Part shown: positions 37,042 through 45,014 of the stretch, one piece after another
How the letters are laid out: every line of letters starts with the position of its first letter
How positions within the stretch are numbered: position 1 is the stretch's first letter
Assembly (NCBI GenBank): GCA_003611745.1
Contig: RAYF01000020.1
Span: 30,068-94,067 of the forward strand
Direction of reading: 5' to 3'
Length of the DNA stretch: 64,000 nucleotides
Origin: a bacterium D16-36
Lineage (GTDB): Bacteria; Bacillota; Clostridia; Lachnospirales; Lachnospiraceae
Notes under the pieces: model-generated
Seen by the model: the letters and a program-made list of their open reading frames with translations, nothing else
The model's database searches: none
Told to the model about the DNA's origin: nothing
Translations under genes and position numbers: made by a program

Positions 37042-37533
37042 ATGGAAATAGAAAAGAAATTTCGGGTCAGCCGTCTGCCGGGGGACTTGGCAGGTTATGA
37101 AAAGAAAGAGATAGAACAGGGTTATCTCTGTACAGAGCCGGTTGTAAGAATCCGCAAGAGTAATGAGGATTATATTTTAACTTACAAGTCAGCCCACCGG
37201 GAGGAGGGGAAGGAACTGGACGCACGGATGAGTGAGGAAGTTGAAGTTCCCCTGACAAGGGAAGCTTACTACCATTTGAGGGAAAAAACCGATCACCATC
37301 TGGTTGCCAAAACCCGTTATCTGGTGCCGCTTTCCGGGGGATTCACAGGGGAGCTGGATGTATTTCACGGCAGGCTTGAGGGGCTGTGTTTTATTGAAGT
37401 GGAATTTCCTGATGCGGAGGCAGCCGGAAATTTTGTCCCGCCAGAATGGTTTGGGGAGAATGTAAGCAGTGATGAAAGATATACAAACAGTTTTTTGTCA
37501 TGCTGTGACAATCTGGATGTATTTCAGATATAG
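37042..37533 (+). CDS. CYTH-domain protein (triphosphate tunnel metalloenzyme)
   Basis: The protein opens with MEIEKKFRV, the ExExK motif that defines CYTH domains. Further charged strands follow (VVRIRKSNEDYILTYKS, SEEVEVPL, KTRYLVPL, GELDVFHGRLEGLCFIEVEFP), as in the eight-stranded tunnel. Relatives hydrolyse inorganic triphosphate or thiamine triphosphate, or act as class IV cyclases. The 163-residue single-domain form is most often an inorganic triphosphatase or of unknown substrate. Confidence 0.85.
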   Translation: MEIEKKFRVSRLPGDLAGYEKKEIEQGYLCTEPVVRIRKSNEDYILTYKSAHREEGKELDARMSEEVEVPLTREAYYHLREKTDHHLVAKTRYLVPLSGGFTGELDVFHGRLEGLCFIEVEFPDAEAAGNFVPPEWFGENVSSDERYTNSFLSCCDNLDVFQI

Positions 37534-37555
37534 AAATACAGTATTTCTATATATT

Positions 37556-37656
37556 TAGGAAAGTTCTCGGTGTGTGGTGGTGCACCAACAAAAATGCAAA
37601 GAATTTTAGTCCTTTAGCATTTTTGCTAGGGCACAAGCGAAGTCTGTGCCCTTTTA
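37556..37656 (+). repeat. Composite three-hairpin repeat, first of a tandem pair
   Basis: Reading on the plus strand: TTAGGAAAGTTCTCGGTG, GTGGTGGTGCACCAAC, the AAATGCAAAGAA...TTTAGCATTT hairpin, then GGGCACAAGCGAAGTCTGTGCCC followed by TTTTAT. The last hairpin should terminate transcription from the CYTH gene. Confidence 0.85.
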
Positions 37657-37664
37657 TACTCTAT

Positions 37665-37762
37665 AAGAAGGTTTTCGGTGTGTGGCGGTGCGCCAACAAA
37701 AATGCAAAGAACTTTAGTTCTTTAGCATTTTTGCTAGGGCACAAGCGAAGTCTGTGCCCTTA
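37665..37762 (+). repeat. Composite three-hairpin repeat, second of a tandem pair
   Basis: This is nearly identical to the copy that ends 8 bp upstream and in the same orientation. Differences in the stems (CAAAGAACTTTAGTTCTTTAG versus CAAAGAATTTTAGTCCTTTAG) mostly keep pairing. It ends in GTGCCCTTATTT, 33 bp before nfnA. Confidence 0.85.
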
Positions 37763-37794
37763 TTTACTGCAAAAAAAGAAAATGGAGGCTCATT

Positions 37795-38676
37795 ATGTTT
37801 AAGATTTTAAAGAAAGAATATCTTGCCAACAATATCTGGCTTATGGATATTGAGGCGCCGAGGGTTGCTAAGACTTGCCAGCCAGGGCAGTTTGTCATTG
37901 TAAAGATGGATGAAAAGGGGGAGCGCATTCCCCTGACAGTCTGCGACTATGACAGGGAAAAAGGCATAGTTACGATTGTATTTCAGACAGTGGGCGCTTC
38001 TACGGAGGAGATGGCAGAATATGAGGAGGGAGAGTCCTTTATGGATTTTGTCGGGCCTCTTGGGTGCCCTTCTGAACTTCTCGGGATGACGGAGGAGGAG
38101 TTAAAGAAGGAGAAACTTCTTTTTGTCTGTGGCGGCGTGGGAACTGCACCAGTCTATCCGCAGGTTAAGTGGATGAAGCAGCACGGCATTGATGTGGATG
38201 TTATTATCGGTGCAAGGACAAAGGATATTTTGATTATGGAGGAACCGATGCGCGAGATTGCAGCAAATCTTTACATAGCAACGGACGACGGTTCTTATGG
38301 ATTTAAGGGGAATGCCTGTGACCAGATTAATGAGCTGGTGAAAAATCAGGGGAAGGAATATACAAGGGTAATCGCAATCGGGCCGATGATTATGATGAAA
38401 TTCGTGGCACTTTTGACAAAGGAATTAAATATTCCTACGATTGTAAGCATGAATCCGATTATGGTTGACGGAACAGGGATGTGTGGTGCCTGTCGCCTTC
38501 AGGTAGGGGATGAAATAAAGTTTGCCTGCGTCGATGGCCCAGAATTTGACGGGCATCTGGTAGATTTTGATCAGGCAATGCAGCGCCAGAGGATGTACAA
38601 GACAGAGGAAGGGCGTGCAATCCTGCGCCGCAAGGAGGGAGATACGCACCATGGCGGCTGCGGCAACTGTAATTAG
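37795..38676 (+). CDS. nfnA: NfnA: ferredoxin-NADP reductase-like FAD/NAD-binding subunit
   Basis: This is the small subunit of NADH-dependent reduced ferredoxin:NADP oxidoreductase, also annotated as sulfide/dihydroorotate dehydrogenase-like. The FAD domain is at about 1-100 (RIPLTVCDYDREKG), followed by the NAD domain with VCGGVGTAPVYPQVKWMK. Near the C-terminus GTGMCGACRLQ plus FACVDGPEFDGH holds the [2Fe-2S] cysteines. The end HHGGCGNCN is cysteine-rich. Length is 293. nfnB follows after 99 bp. Ribosome-binding site ATGGAGG. Confidence 0.92.
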   Translation: MFKILKKEYLANNIWLMDIEAPRVAKTCQPGQFVIVKMDEKGERIPLTVCDYDREKGIVTIVFQTVGASTEEMAEYEEGESFMDFVGPLGCPSELLGMTEEELKKEKLLFVCGGVGTAPVYPQVKWMKQHGIDVDVIIGARTKDILIMEEPMREIAANLYIATDDGSYGFKGNACDQINELVKNQGKEYTRVIAIGPMIMMKFVALLTKELNIPTIVSMNPIMVDGTGMCGACRLQVGDEIKFACVDGPEFDGHLVDFDQAMQRQRMYKTEEGRAILRRKEGDTHHGGCGNCN

Positions 38677-38775
38677 CCGAAGCAGATAGAAAAAGGGCGT
38701 TTATCAGATAAACTTGTCTGTGCGCTGCCAGACATAAGAGAATCTAAAAAGAGCAGTGCAGAAATGAGGTTAATC

Positions 38776-40164
38776 ATGGAAGTAGATGTTTTAAAGAGAG
38801 TACCGGTGCGCGAGCAGGAGCCAGAGGTGCGTGCCGCAAACTTTGAAGAAGTCTGCCTTGGTTATGATAAAGAAGAGGCGATGGCAGAGGCAGTCCGCTG
38901 CCTGCAGTGTAAAAATCCACAATGTGTGAAGGGATGTCCTGTCAATATTGACATTCCGGGATTTATCAAAGAGATAGCGGAGGGGAATACAGCAGAGGCA
39001 TATCAGGTAATCAGCAGATACTCAGCGCTTCCGGCAGTCTGCGGCCGTGTCTGTCCGCAGGAGAGCCAGTGTGAGGCAAAGTGTATCCGCGGTATCAAGG
39101 GAGATGCTGTTTCCATCGGTAAATTAGAGCGTTTTGCTGCTGATACTGCGAGGGAAGAAGGAATAAAGCCGCAGAAAGCAGAGTCCCTGAACGGAAAGAA
39201 GGTTGCAGTCATCGGTTCCGGCCCGGCTGGCCTTACCTGTGCCGGGGACCTGGCAAAGCTTGGATATGACGTGACAATATTTGAGGCGCTGCATAAGGCA
39301 GGCGGGGTATTGTCCTATGGGATTCCTGAGTTCCGTCTTCCTAAGACGAAAGTAGTGGATGCTGAGATAGATAATGTAAAATCCCTCGGCGTAAAGATAG
39401 AGACAAATGTGGTAATCGGAAAAGCTACAACGATTGATGAGCTTTTGGATGAAGAGGGTTTTGATGCCGTATTTATCGGTTCCGGCGCAGGCCTTCCTAA
39501 GTTTATGGGGATTCCGGGGGAGAATGCCAATGGGGTATTTTCAGCAAATGAGTATCTGACGAGAAGCAATCTTATGCAGGCTTTTGACGATTCCTATGCA
39601 ACACCGATTATTGCCGGAAAGAAGGTGGCAGTTGTCGGCGGAGGAAACGTGGCAATGGATGCTGCAAGGACAGCGCTCCGCCTTGGCGCTGAGGTACATA
39701 TTGTATACCGGCGCAGTGAGGAGGAGCTTCCTGCCAGAGTGGAAGAGGTACATCATGCAAAGGAAGAGGGCATTATCTTTGATCTGCTGACAAACCCGGT
39801 TGAGATTCATACGGACGGCGAGGGAAATGTAACTGGGATGACATGTATCCGCATGGAGCTTGGCGAGCCGGATGATTCCGGGCGCAGGAGGCCGGTTGAG
39901 GTTCCCGGTTCTGAATTCACATTAGAGGTAGATACAGTGATCATGTCGCTTGGGACAAGCCCGAACCCGTTGATTTCTTCTACGACAGAAGGTCTGGAGA
40001 CAAATAAATGGAAATGTATTGTGGCGGAAGAGGAGAACGGGCAGACATCTAAGGCAAAAGTATATGCGGGCGGTGATGCCGTGACAGGCGCTGCAACTGT
40101 AATTCTTGCCATGGGTGCAGGAAAGGCCGCTGCAAAGGGCATTCACGAGTTTTTAAGCAAATAG
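38776..40164 (+). CDS. nfnB: NfnB: NADPH-dependent glutamate synthase-like large subunit
   Basis: NfnB bifurcates electrons between NADPH, NAD and ferredoxin together with NfnA. N-terminal cysteines C42, C45, C50, C54 and C89, C93, C99, C103 bind two [4Fe-4S] clusters (CLQCKNPQC, GRVCPQESQC). An FAD motif AVIGSGPAGLTCAGDLA and an NADP motif AVVGGGNVAMDAARTALRLGA follow. The same fold is found in the glutamate synthase small subunit, so gltA is a frequent label. The nfnA pairing and the absence of a large glutamate synthase gene favour NfnB. The ATG at 38776 has ATGAGG upstream. Length is 462. Confidence 0.92.
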   Translation: MEVDVLKRVPVREQEPEVRAANFEEVCLGYDKEEAMAEAVRCLQCKNPQCVKGCPVNIDIPGFIKEIAEGNTAEAYQVISRYSALPAVCGRVCPQESQCEAKCIRGIKGDAVSIGKLERFAADTAREEGIKPQKAESLNGKKVAVIGSGPAGLTCAGDLAKLGYDVTIFEALHKAGGVLSYGIPEFRLPKTKVVDAEIDNVKSLGVKIETNVVIGKATTIDELLDEEGFDAVFIGSGAGLPKFMGIPGENANGVFSANEYLTRSNLMQAFDDSYATPIIAGKKVAVVGGGNVAMDAARTALRLGAEVHIVYRRSEEELPARVEEVHHAKEEGIIFDLLTNPVEIHTDGEGNVTGMTCIRMELGEPDDSGRRRPVEVPGSEFTLEVDTVIMSLGTSPNPLISSTTEGLETNKWKCIVAEEENGQTSKAKVYAGGDAVTGAATVILAMGAGKAAAKGIHEFLSK

Positions 40165-40209
40165 CTATAGGCATTCTGCATAAAAATAGTGGTGTCAGGA
40201 AGTAATATT

Positions 40210-40254
40210 GCACAAGAGGCCGGAGAAAAGATCTTTTGGTTTCTTGTGCTTTTT
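40210..40254 (+). terminator. Intrinsic terminator after nfnB
   Basis: GCACAAGA at 40210-40217 pairs with TCTTGTGC at 40242-40249, followed by TTTTT. The loop holds the palindrome AAAAGATCTTTT, extending the stem. Confidence 0.8.
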
Positions 40255-40765
40255 GTGTGTTTGGATAAATCTGCCTTTTATTTTTGGTTGGGATATACAT
40301 TGCCAGAATAGGCAGAATCTGGTACTCTATGTACAGAGAAATTCACTGGCAGCAGGGCAGATACCACTGACGGACAATAGATAGGTGAAACCGAAATGAT
40401 TATGGGCAGCATAAAACGCAGCCGGACGATTATTTCGGGTGAATTTTATCAGTATATTTTTTGGATTATTTTATATCCTAATCTTATTTTGTCTTAGCAG
40501 GTCTATGGCGCAGTTCTTACGCCGTCTTATCTTCTGTAAAAACTCTCCCTTTACAAAGATGGGTATTGTTCTGCCATCCTTTAAACAGGAATAAGACAGT
40601 GAAAGAGAGAAGAGTTATCAGTGTTTTTAGGACACAGGGAATTTCTCAAAATCACTCTCATTTTTAAGGAACTAAAATAATTTGTTTTGAGTTCCGAAAT
40701 CAGATACGGAAGAAAAAACTGCGTTGGCAGGGTGGAAGTATCCGTGTGGGAAAGAAAGGACAAAT
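40255..40765. other. Gene-free stretch between nfnB and the DUF5688-like gene
   Basis: These 511 bases have no convincing ORF on either strand. One hairpin (CCGAAAT at 40391-40397 pairing with ATTTCGG at 40432-40438, with an inner GGCAGC/GCAGCC stem) and another (GGAACT...AGTTCC near 40673-40700) are visible. No known riboswitch class was recognised. Confidence 0.4.
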
Positions 40766-41713
40766 ATGGAAAGAAGTAAAGAGTTTCAGGAATTTTGTAA
40801 TCAGATGTTACAGGCAGTGAAAGAGCGCTTCCCGGAAAAAGTAAAGATAGAAATCCACAAAGTTCTAAAAAATAATTCTACCGAATTAGATGGTCTGGTA
40901 ATACTGGCACCGGAACAGATGCTTTCGCCGAATTTCTATCTGCAGCTTTATTTTGAGGAGTATAAGAAAGGGGTTGATATTGCTTCTCTGGCAAAACAGA
41001 TTCAGGAGGCATATTATAAGGTGTTGTGCGATGGGGAAAATCTGGATCTTGATATGTCGCTTGAAAGCTGTAAGGAGAGGATTATATTCCGTCTTGTTTC
41101 TTATGAGAGGAATTCTTTGCTGCTTCCGGCAGTGCCGCATCTTAGATTTCTGGATATGGCAGTGACGTTCCATATACTGTTAAGGCAGGATGAAGAAGGG
41201 ATTGGTTCCGTCCGGATTACAAACCAGTTGTCAGATACATGGGATTTGGATGCAGAGGCATTATTCGCACTGGCAAAAGCAAATACAAAACGCATTTTTC
41301 CTCAAAAAGCATACAGTATGACTTCCATGATGAAAAGGTTGCTGGATTTCGAAAAAAACGGAGAAAGCCAGACAGGATTTGATATGGGGTCTGCAGGGCT
41401 TAATGCGCAGGCGGATGAACCTTATGTGATCACGAATTCTAATGGGATTAACGGGGCATCAGTTATTCTCTATACTGATATCCTAAAAGAGATTGGCAGT
41501 TTTCTGGGGGAAGATTATTATCTCCTTCCAAGCAGTATCCATGAGATGCTGGCAATTCCTGCCAGTGCCCCAATGGATGAAAAGGAGATGCATGAAATGG
41601 TAGAGGAAGTCAACAAATCATGTGTTGTCAGTGAAGAGATTCTTTCCGACAGCGTCTACCGTTATGACTGCAAGGCAGATACCATTCGGATATGCACAGA
41701 TATGAGAATGTAA
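40766..41713 (+). CDS. DUF5688-like protein of unknown function
   Basis: The 315-residue protein has no signal peptide or membrane span. The N-terminal part (FQEFCNQMLQAVKERFPEKVKIEIHKVLKNN) followed by LDGLVILAPEQMLSPNFYLQLYFEEYKKG resembles proteins labelled DUF5688, abundant in Lachnospiraceae and often encoded near accessory genes. A second part contains LPAVPHLRFLDMAVTFHILL, and near the end YYLLPSSIHEMLAIPAS. No catalytic motif is evident. The ATG at 40766 is preceded by GAAAGGACAA. It stands alone with its own terminator. Confidence 0.7.
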   Translation: MERSKEFQEFCNQMLQAVKERFPEKVKIEIHKVLKNNSTELDGLVILAPEQMLSPNFYLQLYFEEYKKGVDIASLAKQIQEAYYKVLCDGENLDLDMSLESCKERIIFRLVSYERNSLLLPAVPHLRFLDMAVTFHILLRQDEEGIGSVRITNQLSDTWDLDAEALFALAKANTKRIFPQKAYSMTSMMKRLLDFEKNGESQTGFDMGSAGLNAQADEPYVITNSNGINGASVILYTDILKEIGSFLGEDYYLLPSSIHEMLAIPASAPMDEKEMHEMVEEVNKSCVVSEEILSDSVYRYDCKADTIRICTDMRM

Positions 41714-41770
41714 GCGAAAGGAGGAGCAGCTTCGGTAGTTACATATTCATAAATTGAATACCTGTCATAG

Positions 41771-41805
41771 ACGGCCAGATAGGAGCAGTTGACCTATCTG
41801 GCCGT
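41771..41805 (+). terminator. Hairpin terminator after the DUF5688-like gene
   Basis: ACGGCCAGATAGG and CCTATCTGGCCGT form a perfect 13-bp stem with a 9-base loop. It is followed by TGTTATG, a weak T-run. Confidence 0.65.
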
Positions 41806-41880
41806 TGTTATGTGCCCCGCATGAGCGGGTAGGGAAGAAAATCCCTCTTACTTGAATGCGATATTTTTATCTCTTTTTTG

Positions 41881-41936
41881 TTGACACAAAGCAAGATAGG
41901 TGATATATTTATCACATAAAGAGATAAATATATCAC
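41881..41936 (+). promoter_or_regulatory. Promoter with overlapping palindromic operator for the DUF3796-HTH pair
   Basis: TTGACA at 41881-41886 and TATATT at 41904-41909 have a 17-bp spacer. GTGATATATTTATC at 41900-41913 is repeated inverted as GATAAATATATCAC at 41923-41936, a perfect 14-bp arm on each side of 9 bp. The left arm covers the -10 box and the right arm lies just past the start point. A partial half-site GATATTTTTATCTC is at about 41860. This suggests repression by the small HTH protein encoded at 42625. Confidence 0.75.
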
Positions 41937-41952
41937 AACTGGGAGGGTTACG

Positions 41953-42621
41953 ATGAAAATGAATAAAAAGAAAATTTGGATTGGCTGTGGGATACTATGT
42001 GTGTTGAGTGTGCTTCTTTCGTCATGGTATGCGGTAATTTATAATGATTCCCGCCTGATAGTTCCAATGGGTTTTAAGGATTATGTTTTTGACATAAGGG
42101 ATTTGCCGATGATTGTTTCGGTTTCTCTCACTTGTGTTTATCTTGTTGTACTGTTTGTCATGCTTTTTATCCATGTAGGAAAAAAGCAGAGACAGGCGGA
42201 AGAAACAGGAGTTACCCGTAAAATAAATCCAAAGCTGGGGTGTTTGGGAGTATTGGGGTTTTTGGGGTTTGCTGGTTTCTGGACATACCCTGTGGACGGC
42301 ACAGTTTTTCCGTTTGCGTTTTTCCTGTTCTTCGGATTTTTTGGCTTTTACTATGAGGGAAAGATGTCAGGAACATTTATGGATGAGCGTTTCCGTGAGA
42401 ACATTGCTCGCGCGAAGCTGAAAGCCTATAGAATTATTTTTGGGGTCATGATTGCTGCATTGATAATTCTTTGTCAGGGAAAACTTTTTGGAAACCTTGA
42501 GTACACCCTGATTGCTGCGATAATTACCCTTTCCCTTGCATTGGCTTTGGGGATTTTCCTCTCTGAATATTTGCTGTACCGGTATGACCATGACGGGCAG
42601 GCAGGGGAAAGCGAGGAATAG
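41953..42621 (+). CDS. DUF3796-like integral membrane protein
   Basis: The 222-residue protein has about six hydrophobic segments. The stretch LGCLGVLGFLGFAGFWTYPVDG followed by FPFAFFLFFGFFGFYYEGKM and DERFRENI is characteristic of DUF3796 proteins, which are usually encoded next to a small HTH regulator, as here. Function is unknown. The start follows GGGAGGG. An ATG two codons downstream is also possible. Confidence 0.82.
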   Translation: MKMNKKKIWIGCGILCVLSVLLSSWYAVIYNDSRLIVPMGFKDYVFDIRDLPMIVSVSLTCVYLVVLFVMLFIHVGKKQRQAEETGVTRKINPKLGCLGVLGFLGFAGFWTYPVDGTVFPFAFFLFFGFFGFYYEGKMSGTFMDERFRENIARAKLKAYRIIFGVMIAALIILCQGKLFGNLEYTLIAAIITLSLALALGIFLSEYLLYRYDHDGQAGESEE

Positions 42622-42624
42622 GAT

Positions 42625-42825
42625 ATGGCAGAATTTGAGTGCAGATTAAAAAAATACCGGCAAATAAAAGAGCTGACGCAGGAGCAGCTGGCAGAAAAAG
42701 TAGGCGTGCGCCGGGAAACAATTATGCGTCTGGAAAAAGCGCAGTATAATCCCTCATTAAAGCTGGCAATTGATATTTCTAGGGCTGTAGAAACCCCGAT
42801 TGAAGAAATTTTTGTTTTTAAATAA
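42625..42825 (+). CDS. Small Xre-family HTH repressor
   Basis: These 66 residues form a single HTH_3 domain: LKKYRQIKELTQEQLAEKVGVRRETIMRLEKAQYNPSLKLAIDISRAVETPIEEIF. It is the YozG type that accompanies membrane proteins such as DUF3796. The gene begins 3 bp after its neighbour and has GAGGAATAGG upstream, so the two are cotranscribed. It is the probable ligand of the palindromic operator at 41900-41936. Confidence 0.9.
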   Translation: MAEFECRLKKYRQIKELTQEQLAEKVGVRRETIMRLEKAQYNPSLKLAIDISRAVETPIEEIFVFK

Positions 42826-42923
42826 TAAAATCTACGCTCCACGAGCCGGCTGATTGTAATAAAATTTAAAGGAGTGTGGATATGAGAAAGATTTATGAAT
42901 AAGAAAAAGAGAGGAGAATGGAA

Positions 42924-43130
42924 ATGAGTAAATACAATGCTTTGTGGGAATATGTGCAGAAAAGTGGAAAAGAATCTTTTCAATTGACTTTTGAGGAGAT
43001 TCAGGAGATTGCGGGGATACCGATTGACCATTCTTTTCTGAAATATAAGAAGGAGCTGGCAGAATATGGCTGGCAGGTCGGGAAAATATCCATGAAAGAA
43101 CAGACGGTACGTTTTCATAAGGTTGGCTGA
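42924..43130 (+). CDS. Small DUF7662-like protein
   Basis: This protein has 68 residues: MSKYNALWEYVQKSG, then LTFEEIQEIAGIPIDHSFLKYKKELAEYGW and a short beta end with KEQTVRFHKV. The layout KYxxLxEYL...LTFxEIExIxG...W is that of small proteins labelled DUF7662, which have no known function. A GGAGAATGGAA site precedes the chosen ATG. A six-codon frame (Met-Arg-Lys-Ile-Tyr-Glu) with its own GGAGTG site at 42881 precedes it and may be the decayed start of another gene. Confidence 0.65.
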   Translation: MSKYNALWEYVQKSGKESFQLTFEEIQEIAGIPIDHSFLKYKKELAEYGWQVGKISMKEQTVRFHKVG

Positions 43131-43186
43131 TTACTTCCGTTTTCTGGGAAGCGCAAACTATAATCGGTATTTTGGGAGGTAACTAT

Positions 43187-43275
43187 ATGGCAGATATGAA
43201 GGGCTGTAGAAGAATTGGATAGTATCCGTCAGAACGGCCTGACGGCCAGATAATCAGAAGATATCAAAAAGGGGA
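43187..43275 (+). pseudogene. Decayed small ORF
   Basis: An ATG with a perfect GGGAGGTAACTAT leader opens MADMK and reaches a stop after 11 codons. Ignoring one extra G in AAGGGC restores AVEELDSIRQNGLTAR, then a TAA, then SEDIKKGIEKW in the same frame. This looks like a small gene broken by a frameshift and a stop. Its family is not recognised. It runs into the start of the nucleotidyltransferase gene. Confidence 0.45.
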
Positions 43276-43282
43276 TTGAAAA

Positions 43283-44338
43283 ATGGGATATGGAATGAAT
43301 GATAGGAATAAAAAAATGATAGACATTATCATAAAAAAGGCAGATGCTTTATGCCCTGATGCTTTAGTGCTGATTGGTGTGTATGGTTCGGTTGTTACCG
43401 GAGATGAATACGAAAAATCTGATCTTGATTTGATGATCCTGATCAATGACGAAAACGGACAGGTTCTGGCTGATGGATTTATTATAGATGATGTTGATAT
43501 AGGATATGATCTTTACTGTACCAGCTGGGATATGCTTGAAGAAGATGCGCAGTGTGACCACGCACATTTGTCTAAGCTCTTTGACTCGGAGATTGTCTAT
43601 TGCAAAGATAAAATCGCATTAAAAAGGCTGGATGGGATTAGAAGAAAGGCAGCAGAGCTGCTTGTATCGGATAAACGGTATGAGAAGGCTGACAAGGCGT
43701 ATAGTGATGCAAAGAAGATGCTTGCAGAAGTATATCTCACACAATCTTTATCAAAGGCTAGAAGCTGTGCAGGAGCGGCTATTGAATTTATAGAAAATGC
43801 TGTAATGTTGTATAACGGCCAGTATTTCAAAAGAGGAACGAAAAAGGCTTTGGAGGAGCTTAAACAGCTCGGACTTCCTTTTGATCCTGAAACCAGAATT
43901 CTTGCCGTCATTCAGGCAGAAACAGTAGAAAAGATACGGGCAGGACTGACAGAGTTATTTGTTTTGACAGACGGGTATTTGCAGGTTCCAAAGAAAAAGG
44001 AATCCTCTTCTGCAGAAAATCTGCGTGGAACATATGAGGAAATGTATTCTAACTGGAAAAATAAAATGGCCGAGGCGGCAGGCCGGGACGATGTGTATTC
44101 CTCATTTATGAATTTATTATCTTTACAATACATGTTTCATGGGATTGCAGAATGTATTGCAGTGGATGACTTTGAAATTATGGATAAATTTAACCCCAAA
44201 AACCTGAGAGTGAATGTGGATGTCTTCGACCAGGCTCTAAATAAGTATCTTGCAGAGTATGAAAAAGTGGGAATTTGTCCAAAGCATTTTGAGAACATGA
44301 CAGAATTTGCGGAGGATTACAACAAAGAAATTCTATGA
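43283..44338 (+). CDS. Nucleotidyltransferase-domain protein
   Basis: The N-terminal 110 residues are a minimal nucleotidyltransferase fold: GVYGSVVTGDEYEKSDLDLMIL has the GS at 35-36 and the paired Asp at 47 and 49, and a third acidic position lies in DDVDIGYDLY. The remaining 240 residues are helical (KARSCAGAAIEFIENAVMLYNG) and may bind the substrate, as in aminoglycoside-type or HEPN-linked enzymes. The substrate is unknown; antibiotic modification is one possibility but not shown. The start follows AAAGGGGATTG. Confidence 0.75.
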   Translation: MGYGMNDRNKKMIDIIIKKADALCPDALVLIGVYGSVVTGDEYEKSDLDLMILINDENGQVLADGFIIDDVDIGYDLYCTSWDMLEEDAQCDHAHLSKLFDSEIVYCKDKIALKRLDGIRRKAAELLVSDKRYEKADKAYSDAKKMLAEVYLTQSLSKARSCAGAAIEFIENAVMLYNGQYFKRGTKKALEELKQLGLPFDPETRILAVIQAETVEKIRAGLTELFVLTDGYLQVPKKKESSSAENLRGTYEEMYSNWKNKMAEAAGRDDVYSSFMNLLSLQYMFHGIAECIAVDDFEIMDKFNPKNLRVNVDVFDQALNKYLAEYEKVGICPKHFENMTEFAEDYNKEIL

Positions 44339-44443
44339 CGGGCAATGGAGTATATATGATTTCGAAAGGAGCGTATGATTTGATAGATAAATATATTCCC
44401 TAAATAAATTACGAACCGTAAGCAATGAAGGAGGATGAGTTGA

Positions 44444-44872
44444 TTGAGGCATTTAAATTGTTCCGTAGTGTTTAATGAAGCAAAAAATCAGGTGTTGTTC
44501 TGCAAAAGGACAAAGGAGCCGTTTAAGGGGTTGTACAATTTTGTGGGCGGTAAGGTGGAGCCGGGTGAGGCATCCTTTGCTGCGGCGTACAGGGAACTGC
44601 TGGAAGAAACAGGAATCGGAGATGATGATATCTGTCTGTTTCGGTTGATGGATTTTACATATTACGAACAGGATTATGTGTTAGAAATATATATAGGGCA
44701 ACTGCAGAAGGATGTGCAGCTCCGGGAAGAAGTAAATCCCTTGGAATGGCTGCCGCTTACAGAGGATTTTGCGGATTCAAACCGATTTGCAGGGGAACAG
44801 AACATTGCCCATATCATTAAAATAGCATTGAAATTTCCTCTTGAGGAGAAAATGGCGGAGCGGCAAGTTTAA
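44444..44872 (+). CDS. Nudix hydrolase
   Basis: The Nudix box is complete at about 36-58: GGKVEPGEASFAAAYRELLEETGIG. The N-terminal half has NCSVVFNEAKNQVLFCKRTKEPFKGLYNF and the C-terminal half VNPLEWLPL, as in MutT-like enzymes. It would hydrolyse a nucleoside diphosphate linked to another moiety; the substrate is not predictable. The start is TTG, nine bases after GGAGG. Length is 142. Confidence 0.88.
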   Translation: MRHLNCSVVFNEAKNQVLFCKRTKEPFKGLYNFVGGKVEPGEASFAAAYRELLEETGIGDDDICLFRLMDFTYYEQDYVLEIYIGQLQKDVQLREEVNPLEWLPLTEDFADSNRFAGEQNIAHIIKIALKFPLEEKMAERQV

Positions 44873-44903
44873 AAGTTCCTTTCAAACTACTTATTAATGC
44901 TTT

Positions 44904-44932
44904 CTTAATTTAAGGAAAACATTTAAATTAAG
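44904..44932. promoter_or_regulatory. AT-rich inverted repeat upstream of the first GNAT gene
   Basis: CTTAATTTAA and TTAAATTAAG form perfect 10-bp arms around nine bases. It may be an operator or the end of the nudix transcript. Confidence 0.35.
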
Positions 44933-44938
44933 GAAGGC

Positions 44939-44979
44939 GGGGTATAGTAATGAATATATACTGAAAATTGATTTCCGTG
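44939..44979. repeat. AATTGATTTCCGTG end-repeat, copy 1 of the flanking pair
   Basis: The stretch GGGGTATAGTAATGAATATA continuing to CTGAAAATTGATTTCCGTG is repeated almost exactly at 47671-47708, in the same orientation. The two copies bracket a 2.7-kb block of three genes. The last 14 bases match the outer end of the palindrome at 51814-52498. Confidence 0.7.
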
Positions 44980-45014
44980 TTGGTTAGGATTGTACTGAAT
45001 GGAGGGGGTATATT

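Noticed and set aside
37572..37802. 76-codon frame with an internal repeat (LLGHKRSLCP twice)
   Set aside because: It is simply the translation of the two tandem composite repeats.
40255..40765. Cobalamin or other riboswitch in the gap
   Set aside because: An ACCACTG word resembles part of the B12 box, but the remaining conserved elements are missing and the downstream gene is unrelated.
44356..44403. 15-codon frame MISKGAYDLIDKYIP with GGAG upstream
   Set aside because: It is too short to judge, and no conservation can be tested here; it may be a remnant or chance.
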